DNA of 64,000 nucleotides from Quillaja saponaria (taxonomy: Eukaryota; Streptophyta; Magnoliopsida; Fabales; Quillajaceae). The notes beneath the pieces were generated by a model. The model was given only the letters and a program-made list of their open reading frames with translations. It did not search any database and had not been told where the DNA came from. This document shows, one piece after another, positions 28,011 to 39,179 of this stretch. The translations under genes and the position numbers were made by a program. Positions within the stretch are counted from its first letter, which is position 1. Each line of letters starts with the position of its first letter. The stretch covers positions 10,788,001 through 10,852,000 of the forward strand of contig CM055612.1 of the NCBI GenBank assembly GCA_029379385.1, in the 5' to 3' direction.

Positions 28011-29632
28011 CAAGGAACTAAAATTCTTTTTGCTTTCACCAAAAGGGGCAAATCATTTCTATTTCCACACTGATGGAACCGAAACACCCATTTCGGTGGA
28101 AATTGTAGCATTTCCATTAAAACAGTGCCGTTTCTACAAAAATGGGCGAGTTGTTTTCATTGTTTCTATAGGGAATGTGCAACTTTTTGTTTGAAATGGA
28201 ATGAATTCAATAAAATATGATGGAAATAACATAAATTTTGAAGTAAAATTATTATTTTATTTTTAACCTAATTTATATAACTATATATAACTATATTATT
28301 ATTATTTTTATAATATAAGCTTCCTAAGTGCTACAAATGTTAGAGTTGGATGTAATTATAATTTGATATTTTTCTTTAATTTGTATGTCTATATTAATTT
28401 TTTTATTTTTGCATATATTTATGAACATCCTATGTACTAACTAATCATATATCACAATTTTTTTAAGCTGGACAATAATTTTATGTCATGAGTTCATGAA
28501 AAAATTGTCATTTTTAAGATATAAAAATAGTAATTAAACTAACAAATTTAAATGAATATATTAAATAAAAGAAAGAATATGATGTAATCTAGAACTGAAA
28601 AATGAAAATACACAAAAGAAAGAATATAAAATGTATTGAGGTTCGGCTCAATTTAGCCTACGTAATCATTAAAGAGATCGAAATTCACTATTCTGTTTTA
28701 AGAGAAAATACAAATGTTTTGCTCAGAAAAATGTATTAAAACCCTAGAGCTAACTACCTTTATACATAGGCTACAAGAAAGAAACAAACCCTAAAAAAAA
28801 TTTCACATTGTGAACTAAAACTTAATTTTGAGTTATAATTATTCAGTGGGTCACACTGCGAAACTTTGACCTAACCCAATAAACAAGACAAAAACACAAC
28901 ATAATATGACACAATTTAATAAAATAAAATTATGAATTTTTTATTATAAATACAAAATGAAGCATAATTTATCATATTTTGATTAAGGTTTGTATTTATT
29001 TGATAAAATAAGTGAGTCAAACGAAAATCATTTAAGATAAATGAAAACAATGAAATATAAAAAATTTATATTCACGATTTGTATCCACTCTTAGTTTTAA
29101 TTAGTGTGTTTCGAATTAAAAATTTTCATTTTCAAAATTAAATTTTTTTTTTGTCAAAAGGTTGGTTAAATTTATTTCTTAAGAAACAATAAATACTTGG
29201 ACAAAACATGACAACTTATTAACTAAATGTCGTAATAATTCAAAACATAGTAAATTGGTAGGCTTTTAACAATAAAAGAAAGTTGCAATTTGATACAATT
29301 TGACAACAAATTTAACTCCTCAATTAGGCAATTAAGTCATCTTTTCCCATTTTATGCAAATTTTGTGGGGGCCAAAGCTGTTTAATCAAATTTTAGTAGG
29401 GCCAAAATTGTTGTCCAAAATTTAGTAGGGTCAAAACATTTTTGTTTAAAATTTAGTAAAAGAATTTGAGTTGTTTCTCATACTTTATCAATAAATACTA
29501 TAGTAATATGTTTACAACTATTATAATATGTTTTCATGCGTTTCTAATAATTTACCGTTTCAATGCTGTTTTACAAATCGTATCCATTTCCAGACTTATC
29601 GAAACGGTACCTCAAAATGAATTTTAGTACCT
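28011..29632. mobile_element. Mutator-like non-autonomous transposon with 10-bp matching flanks
   Basis: The flanks TACATCATAT at 28001-28010 and 29633-29642 are identical (9-10-bp target duplication, as in Mutator-like elements). Terminal inverted repeats: left CAAGGAACTAAAATTC, right end in reverse complement AGGTACTAAAATTCATTTTG. Internal and right-end sequence matches the 774-bp element at 44240-45013 in the same orientation. The copy here is about 850 bp longer, from extra sequence between about 28450 and 29510, apparently a nested insertion that includes a GAGGTTCGGC...AGCCTACGT stretch. There is no transposase frame. It ends only 42 bp before the first recognised ArgJ exon. Confidence 0.7.
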
Positions 29633-29674
29633 TACATCATATTAGAAGATTTAGCAATCCTAGATTGCTTATAG

Positions 29675-32600
29675 ATTTCTACCTTTTCTCGTTCCTCTCA
29701 TATGGACTGGAGGGTATGTGCCGTTCCATCAAGTGCAAATCAGGCGTCTGATTACTTACCTGCTGCTCCCATTTTTCTTCCTGAAGGACCTTGGAAACTG
29801 GTGAGATTATGGAGTTCTTTATTTAATTTGTTTCTATAAGTATTGGATAATTGTTACTTGTTTTACTTATTTGATTAGCAAAAAAATCAATGTTTTTCTC
29901 TTACTATCAGAGAGATAGTAATCTATTTAACCAAGTGGACCCGCTAAGTGTTTGAGAGGTGCTGCCTTCAAATGCTACAAAAACTGAATAAGCTCTTCCA
30001 CTTCAGTTGATTTCCCTGCCAGTTCTAATTTTCTTTCTTCATAATCTAGATGCATAATGAATCCAATTCTAGCTTCTTCAGGAGCTGATTATTATGCTGT
30101 GATTCCAGATTATTGATCCAAATATAAATTTTCGTGAATTTTTTTTCATTTATGGCAAATGGCAATCAATAGCTGGTCCTGTGGGTTTTGCAGATTCCTG
30201 GAGGTGTAACTGCTGCAGAGGGATTCAAAGCTGCAGGCATATACGGAGGATTGCGTGCCAAAGGAGAAAAACCTGATCTTGCACTTGTAACCTGTGATGT
30301 TGATGGCACATCTGCAGGTTAGCTTTCAGTTCTTCTCATCTAAGTTGTGAGTGATTTCAGACTTTTCTTACACTTGATAGTTATCACATTCAAGTTCAGC
30401 AAGAGGAGGAGTTAGTGTTGGTTAATTATGTTCTTGCTTTTATTTCTGCTTGCTTTCATTCGGACTGTAATGGGACTAAAATGCCTAGACTTTGTAGTAT
30501 TAATTCTACTGTTTAGTTAATGAATTTCCTATTTTACCAAAAAGAATAAGGGTTTCAACAAGGAAATGAGTTTATAAGATGGATTGAAGAGCCATCGTGT
30601 TCACTGTTTCATATTGAATTAATTTCAGGGGTATTTACGACAAATATGGTTGCTGCTGCACCAGTATTATACTGCAAAAGGGCGCTAGATATTTCAAAAA
30701 CGGTATGCAAGAATACTGTGTTGGTCTCTTTGCTAGCTGGTGGAATCAAGTTGTATTATATGCACTTCAGTGTTTCGAATTTTATCATATTGTCATGTCT
30801 GTTGTATGGGATTTTTTGGGTATCACTTTCCTAGATCAAACTTGATTATGTGAATGTGAATTTCATGTATCATAGATAACATAGTCTGATTCATGACTTT
30901 GGATGATCTGTGAGACTTTTCGTTTTTGCCTACTGGCATTGTTATGAATCTCATGTTTAGTGGACATCAGCAGATGGTTCCAATTGCATAAATTTGTCAA
31001 TTATTTATATGTATGTATTGTCAAAATCTCTAGTATGTAGTCATTGTTTTGTAGTTACTTAAGTTCTTACTTGTCTACTAAGTGATCATCTGTGCAATTT
31101 TCCAGGCACGTGCTGTACTAATTAACGCTGGTCAAGCTAATGCAGCAACAGTAAGAAAACAAACCAGCTAGATGATTCCATATACAGCTAAAATGGCAAT
31201 TTTTTTTTTTTTTTTTTGTGCAAGAGTTAATCTTGATGTATGCTGTAGTATAGCATCAGTAGTAAGATGTCCGTGTATGTTTTTCACTTGTGCTTGTGTT
31301 TAACTTTTGACATTTAATGTCCTTTGCCGTTATGAGATTTAATAAATATTTATCTGGCTAAGATCTTTCAGTAATGTCCAGGGTGATGCAGGTTACCAGG
31401 ACATGATAGAATGTTGTAATAATCTTGCTGAGGTATGCAATTGTCAGATTGTTAATTGTTGTTATTACAGGACAGATTTGTGCTCACTGGTTACCTTGAA
31501 TGTTCATTATTCCAGCTACTTAAATTGAAGCCAGAAGAAGTGTTGGTTGAATCCACTGGCGTGATTGGGCAAAAAATAAAGAAGGTAATAGTGGATATTC
31601 CAAGCATGTGATTTTTATGTTTTGCTTGCTTTGTGATGATCTTATTGATGTGCACCATAACTTTATGAAAGATTGAGCAAATAAGCACCTCATGTCAATT
31701 GCAGGAGGCACTTTTAAATTCACTTCCAAAACTAGTTAGTTTGCTGTCATCTTCAGTCGATGGGTAATCCTTGCATAATTTATCATTTATATATACTGAC
31801 ATGATTCCATTTCTATGAAGAACCATGTTTTTTTTTTAATGGGGAATTGAAAGATATTCTCATGCTCTTTAGCTCCTTCTCTCTCTCTCTCTCCCCCCCC
31901 CCCCCCCCCCTGTCCCTACTTCCTTATTTCTTTATTCTTCAAAAAGAATCTGTAGCAACAGTTGATCTCGTTGATGCATCATTTTATCTCCGTTTATGTC
32001 CTTTTTTTCCCCCAATTGTTATAAGCTAAACATGCAGGGCAGATTCTGCAGCTGTGGCAATCACCACAACCGACCTTGTTAGCAAGAGTGTCGCAATTGA
32101 GTGTCAGGTATTACTTTTTTCCCATTTCAGTTGTGTGCATGCTGCAACAATAAGTGTGAGCCACAAGGTCTATTATAAGTGGCTAAATCCACAATCCTCA
32201 TGTATATTAATTTGGTTTTGAGGTTAAATATGGTGAAATTTTCACTTGGATGTTTTCTTAGTATGATGTGGGAATCGACAACCAGAACAGTATTTCTCAA
32301 CTGCATACAGTGGAGTGTTACGAAAAAGCTGAAATTGCAGTCTTTTCTGTCATGGAAAGTATTTTTCAATATATCGGATATCTCTTAGTCTATAGGAGCT
32401 TCTAATGCTAATTCCAAAAATTCTGTTTTTGAAGCTTTGGTGCTTACGTTTCACCAAAAGGATCACATAATTCAATACATGTCATGCGTGCATAAGGAAA
32501 ACAAAACCTGAAAAGGAAAAGTATCCAATGAAAAGACAGGCCTTTATGGTGTTTGCGTTATTTCTCAGATAGGTGGGGCCAAAGTCAGAGTTGGGGGAAT

Positions 32601-33697
32601 GGCCAAAGGTTCTGGAATGATCCACCCAAATATGGCTGCCATGCTTGGAGTATGTCTCTTGTAATGCTTCTTTTATGTTTTGTAGGGCATGATTTTCAGT
32701 TCACTATCTAATGGTAATGTCTCTACTTAGGTAATAACAACTGATGCGCTGGTGGCCAGTGATGTTTGGAGAAAGATTGTGCAGGTTGCTGTAAACCGAA
32801 GTTTCAACCAGATAACTGTATGTAACTTGTATTTATTTTTGGAAATCACTTTAACCAGTGATGAGTGAATAGTGGGGCTAGACATAGTTGGCTAAATGAG
32901 AATATAGGATTGGAATATCAACTCGTCATTTATCAAATTTACCCATTGTAGCTTAGATAATTTGTTGGCTAACGAAATTTTCTTAATAAATGTGTTTAGC
33001 CAGTATCACAACAAATACTCGTCTACATGGTTGATCATTGTTTAAATCCTTCCCGTGGTCTACTATCTTTTGGAAGACACTTGTACAGTTGCATATTTAC
33101 ATAATTACATTTATGTAAAAAATTCTTACAGATAGTTGGTCTCCTTCACAAAGAGTCTGTTTTTTCCTAACCTTTTTGTTTGCCTTCTATTTTGTTTTAT
33201 TTGTAATTGTTCTTCGGGCTATTGGTTCAGTGAACTCTCTCATTGGATGTGCAAGCTTATGAGCCTTTACCTGCAAGTGTCCTTCCACTTTCAATGCTGC
33301 TACTCAGCTTTGTATATATGATTGTTTTGCTTGTACATCCGTCACACATATGCTGTTGATACTTGATTCTTATATGTTGATCACAAATCATGTAAATCAA
33401 TGTAATATGTCAATTCTTGGGATGGGGAGACTATCTAAGTCTTTCAAAAACTTCAATCAAACTGGAATTAAAATTCCTTTGACCTAATATGACTTGTCCA
33501 AGTCCTTTTTGCCACAATAGGCATTTCAATGATTGTGACGATGTCATTCTAGCATGTGGACCATTTTATTGCAGGTTGATGGAGATACTAGTACCAACGA
33601 TACTGTAATTGCTTTGGCTAGTGGGTTGTCTGGATCAACTGGTATATCTTCTATAAATAGTTATGAGGCCACCCAACTTCAAGCATGCCTCGATGTG
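29675..33697 (+). pseudogene. N-terminal part of glutamate N-acetyltransferase (ArgJ), catalytic Thr replaced by Ala
   Basis: Eleven exons: 29675-29800, 30194-30317, 30629-30702, 31106-31150, 31382-31432, 31516-31584, 31705-31763, 32038-32107, 32569-32649, 32731-32817, 33575-33697. All borders are GT-AG and in phase, giving 303 codons. Motifs: [48 protein letters not shown], the oxyanion-hole [27 protein letters not shown], and [17 protein letters not shown]. ArgJ cleaves itself between Ala and Thr in an ATML motif, and the Thr becomes the nucleophile; here the motif reads A-A-M-L (GCC at 32638-32640). The transit-peptide exon is not found: upstream is a transposon, and the first exon has only an internal ATG at 29702. 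The C-terminal exons lie on the other strand at 24.1-27.6 kb. Together the parts give about 449 residues, near the full family length less the transit peptide. Confidence 0.9.
31879..31910. repeat. CT run followed by an 18-nt poly-C tract in an ArgJ intron
   Basis: A CT dinucleotide run is followed by 18 consecutive C (31893-31910). It lies in the intron between the exons ending at 31763 and starting at 32038. Confidence 0.9.
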
Positions 33698-34043
33698 GTA
33701 AGTTTTTCTACTGTACAACATTTCGCTCATCCTCTACAATACATATATTGCGTAAAAGCAATGTACATAAAAATGATCAAACATAAATGTATTTTCGTAA
33801 CTTTTCTAGGCAACCAAATGGAGCTTAAAACATAATTATTATAATGTTACAGTCTTGATACTAACCTTTGGGTCATTTAACTTGGGGAATTGAAAGAAAA
33901 CAGAATGAGGAACACAGGTAACATCTTTGTCTTTCTGACCAGCAGGGCTATCAAGGTTTTCGATTTAATCTGCAGGAGTAGTAAGTAGTGTGTAGGGTTT
34001 ATGCAAAGAACCTGGCTGGTGAAAATAGTAGCACCTTAAAATT

Positions 34044-36703
34044 GGGAAAAGCACTAAAAAGGTCATAATTTGTTCTTCATTGTTTCAAAAAGTCACATAT
34101 TTTCAACAATCCAATAAAACCTACTTCTAAATTTATCTTCTTTCCAAAGTTTTATAGGTATTTGTTACAAGATAATTTTGAAAAAAAAAAAAATACTTTT
34201 TTTAAAGTATCAAGAAATCCTATTTTTACTTTTTTCAGAGTCATAAATACTTTTTTTTAAAATATTTTCAGCTACTTTTCCAGTTTTTTTCTTCTAAATA
34301 TCAACTTTACGATAAAATGAGTTTTTTTTTTTTAATTTTAACATTTTGTTTTTAATAAAATAGAAAAAAAAAATATTTGACATATGCATAAATTGAATTA
34401 AGTTTGAATGCTAAATAAAATAAATTTGGTTTTTTCTTTAACTGTTATGATATAAATATAAAAAAAATAAATTTATATGAAATTAAAATATAAGTTCAAG
34501 CAATTGAAAAAATTAGACTGTTTAACTATATAAAATTAGTCATAAAAATAAATTTTTGAAGAAAAATAGGGAAGAATGGAAATATTTTATTAATTTTTCA
34601 AGTTTTATACTCTTTAACTAATGAATATATCATGAAACTTACTAGTTCTTAAAATTTAAGTTATCTATATTTTGAATTCTACTTCATTAACATAAAATTA
34701 ATAAATACATTGTGTCGAATGGTAAAACAAATAAAAAGTAAAAAAAAACAATTTTTAAGACTTACTTAGAATGAAAACTTCAAAAATTACTTATTTGTCA
34801 TATAAAGTTATGACCAAGACTTAATAGATTTTAGTGATACTTATAAATTCTATTTTTTTCTTTGAGAAATTATTTAATAAAAGTTCAAATTTATTTACAT
34901 ATGTGTGAAATACTTCAATTCCATTTATTAATAAGTTATGGCTAATGTATTATTATTAATCTATATTATATATAAAAGTAGGTTAATGACAAAAAAAAAA
35001 ATTATTTCGTTAAATGCCCTTGGGTTTTAACTATTGTATAGGTACCATTTAGTTATTATCTCTTATTATTAAAATATTATTCTTAAAATAGACTATTAAT
35101 TTTTTTTTTCTAATTCTTTTTCTTTTTAATACTAATAGGATTAGAACTCTTTTTTATTATTAATTTTTTTTCCTAATTTTTCTCAATTTTATTAATCAAA
35201 ACTGAAAAAAAGAAACTATGAATTGAAAGAAATACTAAGAGTATAGTTTTTATAATTGTTTCCAATATAATTATTTTTATTTTTTCAAAATATTAAAAAT
35301 TACTAAGTTTTCTTTAATTTTTATATTATTTTTAATTTCTAAAATAATTAAATTTTAATACTGTTATAAACACGTAGCAAGTTTCTAATTTGTCTATTAA
35401 ATTAGTTATTTTATATTTATTTTCTATAAAACCATATGTCAACTTTTCATTCGTAGTTAGTCATGTCATCAAACACATAATTACCATCTATTCACGTCAC
35501 TTCCGACAAAATTAATTTGGACATAAAGTGATGGCAAAAATCTAATTCGATCAATTTTCTAATTTTAGGGACCCAATTATTGTAAAATAAAATATAAAAA
35601 ACTAAAGAAAAATCTAAGTGAAACTACATAAACCAAAAATGTAATTTAGACTAATTCACTTTTCAATATATTATGACTAACATATTGTATTGCTATTAAG
35701 AAAAAAAACTAAAGAAAATTGTGTTTGATTATCTGAACTCTGTTTTGGTTTTAGGAAAAAATTCCAATTTTTCATGGTTAGGCTAATTTTAGAAAATCCA
35801 TTATGGGTTTTTCTTGGCACTTCTCTGATTTAGAAGAGCTCCTTTGTTTTCCCCCGATATATCAAAACCCATATTTTATTATGCAACACCAATATTGGAG
35901 ATTTTCCAGTAGAAAAATCTCATACCATCACCAATGCCGGTGGGAGGTTGAGGTCGAGAGACCAAGATTGTTCACAGGCTTAAGTTTGTGATGAATGAAA
36001 ATAGGTCTCCCATGATGAGACGAATTCACTTTGAGCTCCACTTGAAAACACAGATCCTCGAAAATCACTTGGAGCCACCTTCATATGCTTATGAATCTGA
36101 ACGAAAACCTTTTGGATCTCAATGAAATAAGAAGCAAAAAAACCTCAAGGATGGGTTAGATAAGAGAGAGAGTGAGGAGATGAGTTTAGTTTTTTTGGGT
36201 TTGAGAACCCAAAACCTTTTATTGAATCTCGACACAAGTTTTGAAAATGGAGCAAATATAGTTCTGGCAACTATAAGGATGAAACTGGCATTTTCGCCTA
36301 ACTATAAGTACCAAAAGTATAATTTGGCCTAAAATAAAATAAAAAATATAATAAATGAATATTAAGAGAAAAAAAAAAAAGCTAGAAAAACATAAAAAAA
36401 TAAATATTTAAGATTCATTTGAAAATAGAAAAATTAAAAATACAATTTATTGGTACTTCTAAAATACAAGTGGGAGTTTCTAATTTTTTTAAAAAAAATG
36501 ATGTTATAACACCATTAATTTTCCATCCATATCAGGGAAGGGAATGTTGATTTACCTAAGATTCGGACCTTAGTGTCATTTCAGTAAAAATAAAATAAAA
36601 ATACTTAAGAGACTTTTTTGAAAAATAAATTAGTAGGTTTTTTTGTTTTGTAGAAAATATGTGAGGACTTTTTGAGACAATGATGACCTTTTAATGCTTT
36701 CCC
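34044..36703. mobile_element. 2.66-kb DNA transposon with long (about 100-bp) terminal inverted repeats
   Basis: The left end begins GGGAAAAGCACTAAAAAGGT. The right end, reverse-complemented, begins GGGAAAGCATTAAAAGGTCA, and the similarity continues about 100 bp (for example TTTCAAAAAGTCACATATTT against TCTCAAAAAGTCCTCACATA). Long TIRs beginning with GGG suggest a Mutator-like element. The interior is very AT-rich except about 35750-36300, which is less AT-rich and could be captured host sequence. No transposase was recognised. No target duplication is clear, so it is old. It lies just beyond the last N-terminal ArgJ exon. Confidence 0.65.
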
Positions 36704-36959
36704 GATTCTAAGATCTTACTGTATTCACCAAGTTTTTCCATAAACCCTACTAACTACTCACTGCTCTTACAGATTAAATCCAAAACCGTAATACCGATTT
36801 TCCTCATTCCGTTTGTCAGAAAGACAAAGATTAATACTCGTGTTCCTCATTCTGCTTTTTTTCAATTCCCCAAGCCAAACAGCCCAATGGTCAATATCAA
36901 GACTATAACATTCTGAATATTATTATGTTTTAAACTCCATTTGATTGCCTAGTGAAGTT

Positions 36960-37260
36960 AGAAAAATATATTATGTTTGAACATTTTCGTGTACATTGTC
37001 TTTATAGATTTTTAGCTTCTCTGGTCCTTCCCATATGGATTTGAGGTTATGTGCTGTTTCATCATGTGCAAATCAGACGTCTATTTACTTAACCTGCTGC
37101 TCTCATTTTTCTTCTTGAAGGACCTTTGTTGTTATAGGTATATGATAATTGTTATGTGTTTTACTTATTTGATTAGGAAAACAAAAAAAAAAAAAAACAA
37201 AAACAAAGTTTTTCACTTACTAACAGAGAGAGAGTAATCTATTTATCCAAGTGCACACCA
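36960..37260 (+). pseudogene. Diverged duplicate of the first ArgJ N-terminal exon and flanking intron
   Basis: This stretch matches 29660-29950 in the same orientation at roughly 80-85% by eye: the TTTATAG acceptor, the coding stretch, and the following intron including ATAATTGTTA...TTTTACTTATTTGATTAG and the AGAGAGAGTAATCTATTTA segment. Indels break the frame (PAAPIF becomes CCSHFSS followed by TGA), so it is not coding. Because intron is included, the copy arose at DNA level. Confidence 0.75.
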
Positions 37261-38485
37261 ACCATACTATTTAACATATCATTCAAATCACTGACTCTAG
37301 CCATCCTTACAAAGGCAAGCTATCACATACATACAACATCATATGAGAAAAGTACATGTATCGAAAAAGAAAATTGATAAAAATTGATAAACTATTATGA
37401 AGTATGTGCTTGGTCATGAACAAGTATGGATTACGCCCAAAAAACAAAGCATGAGGAAATTAAAAAATAACAGGTTGGAGTTAACAATGCCTAGCATAAA
37501 ATACTATCACAATCCTGATAGAAATATCCAGAGCCAGATGCCAAAGATACTCTTGGTCACTTAGTTTCATAACTGAAACAACCATTGTAATAAAAGTTTA
37601 GCACCTCTTTTCCATTTTATACATCTAGAGTTCAGGGAAGGGATGCAGATACCAGAGAACGCTTGTTAGTATTACTTATCAATCTAATAAATAAAAAAAT
37701 ATGACATACTTCATTTCCAAATACATAGAATAGAATCCGGAAGATACAAAAACACTAGTCAGAATGACATTTAGTAGACTTATCATGTAAAAAAGATCAG
37801 TAATATATAAAATCAAGAAAAGTAGCAAATATAAAATAGGAAACTGGCAGTTAGTTGTAACATTGGAATATATTAAGAGTAAACATAGAAACATTCAATG
37901 GAAAGAGATGGATTATGATCATGAGCAAGTGTTATTTATGCCTGGACATATACTTTAAGCCAAAGAGTATTCTATGAATTGCATACTGAATAAGAAATAA
38001 AGCAGGGCCTTTCATATGAAATCCCCAGCTACTGGACACACTGAACTTAAGATCAACTTCAACGCTCTACCGATTGTTAAAAAGGTAACTAAACTGTATC
38101 ATGTTGGATCAGTCAGTTTGGATTTGAGGAATAGTAAGCTAACAAAAGAAAAATCTCTGGTAGCACGAGTTTAAACTCAGTCAGACCAGATTAGCCCAGA
38201 TTGCACGACTATAAGCATTCTAGTTCTACCCATCACAAATATAAGCAATTTCAGTCTCTTCCCGATTGATCAGTGTGATGGGTCTTTACAGACAATGTAA
38301 AATACTTAGTAATTTTCAGGAAAAAATATAAATAAAATTTAACTGAAACAGACGAGAAAACAGAAACCCATCAAGCAGATGACGCACATAGCTCATCAAA
38401 AAGACAAATTTCAAGGCTCAATGACATTATAACATCGTATAGTAAGAAGAAATACGTAAATAAAACTGGCGAATGAGAAGCGTAC
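37261..38485. other. Unassigned stretch, possibly intron of a minus-strand gene
   Basis: No coding exon was recognised. It follows, on the minus strand, a plausible first exon with a donor at 38485, so it may be an intron of the original ArgJ gene or of an unknown gene. Confidence 0.3.
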
Positions 38486-38570
38486 CTCGACCTTGAGCTA
38501 GAGGCAGCCGCTACTTGCAACCACAAGGTGTCGGAAATCGGAAAGAATTTTATAACTGGGGTTTATAGGC
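38486..38570 (-). promoter_or_regulatory. Candidate TATA region and leader exon with splice donor (minus strand)
   Basis: On the minus strand a TATAAAATT element lies at about 38562-38554. A GC-richer stretch follows and ends CAAGGTCGAG/GTACGC, a good donor at 38485. It has no long frame, so it looks like a 5' UTR exon. The strand is that of the C-terminal ArgJ exons, so it could be the original ArgJ promoter and first exon. This is an inference; no coding similarity supports it. Confidence 0.3.
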
Positions 38571-38689
38571 TCCTTAAACGCAAAGCTCATCCTAATCCTT
38601 ATTACCATTTTGCCCTTCTTTGCTTAAATTAAAAGTGTAAATTATACTAGGTTTATTGAAACATTACTAAAATTCAAATTAGGAAATCA

Positions 38690-39020
38690 ACATTTTTCTC
38701 CATGTGATAAATAATAAATGATGTTAAACATTAAAAAATTCTTACATTTTTCTTAAAAATAACAAGAAATCCTATTTTTATTTTTCTCTTTTCAAATAAG
38801 TGCAAAATACTTATTTTCTTTTTTTATATATTTTATTTTACTTTTCTAATTTTTTTTTCTTAATATCAATACATTATGTTAATCTTATTTTTTTATTTTT
38901 TAATATATTGTTTTTAATAAAAAAATGCATATATAAATAGAACTAAATAAAAATAAATTAATGATATGAACGATAAAAAATATAAGTTCATATGAATTTA
39001 AAAAATAAGTTAAAGCACTT
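38690..39020. mobile_element. Truncated relative of the 34-36.7 kb TIR element
   Basis: It shares ATCAAGAAATCCTATTTTTA-like text, TTTTGTTTTTAATAAAA, and ATATAAGTTCA...AAGCA with 34185-34515, in the same order and orientation. It is a fragment without ends. Confidence 0.5.
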
Positions 39021-39179
39021 GGAAAAGTTATCTTTGCCAATTGGCTTGTTCGACCTCTTCATCCAACTCAAGCTAACGAGCACTGCATGAGTTCAGTAAT
39101 GAGGCAGCACATGGGATGATCCTATAATGATGCTAGCATGATTGGTCTCAACTATGTCGTCGATGTCAAGATATACCTT

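Noticed and set aside
28001..28200. Open frame at 27994-28194 as the ArgJ transit-peptide exon
   Set aside because: It is the left end of the Mutator-like element, bounded by the TACATCATAT duplication, and has no transit-peptide character.
38215..38300. Possible C/D-box snoRNA on -
   Set aside because: GTGATGG and CTGA-like boxes are present, but no terminal stem or proper box spacing was found.
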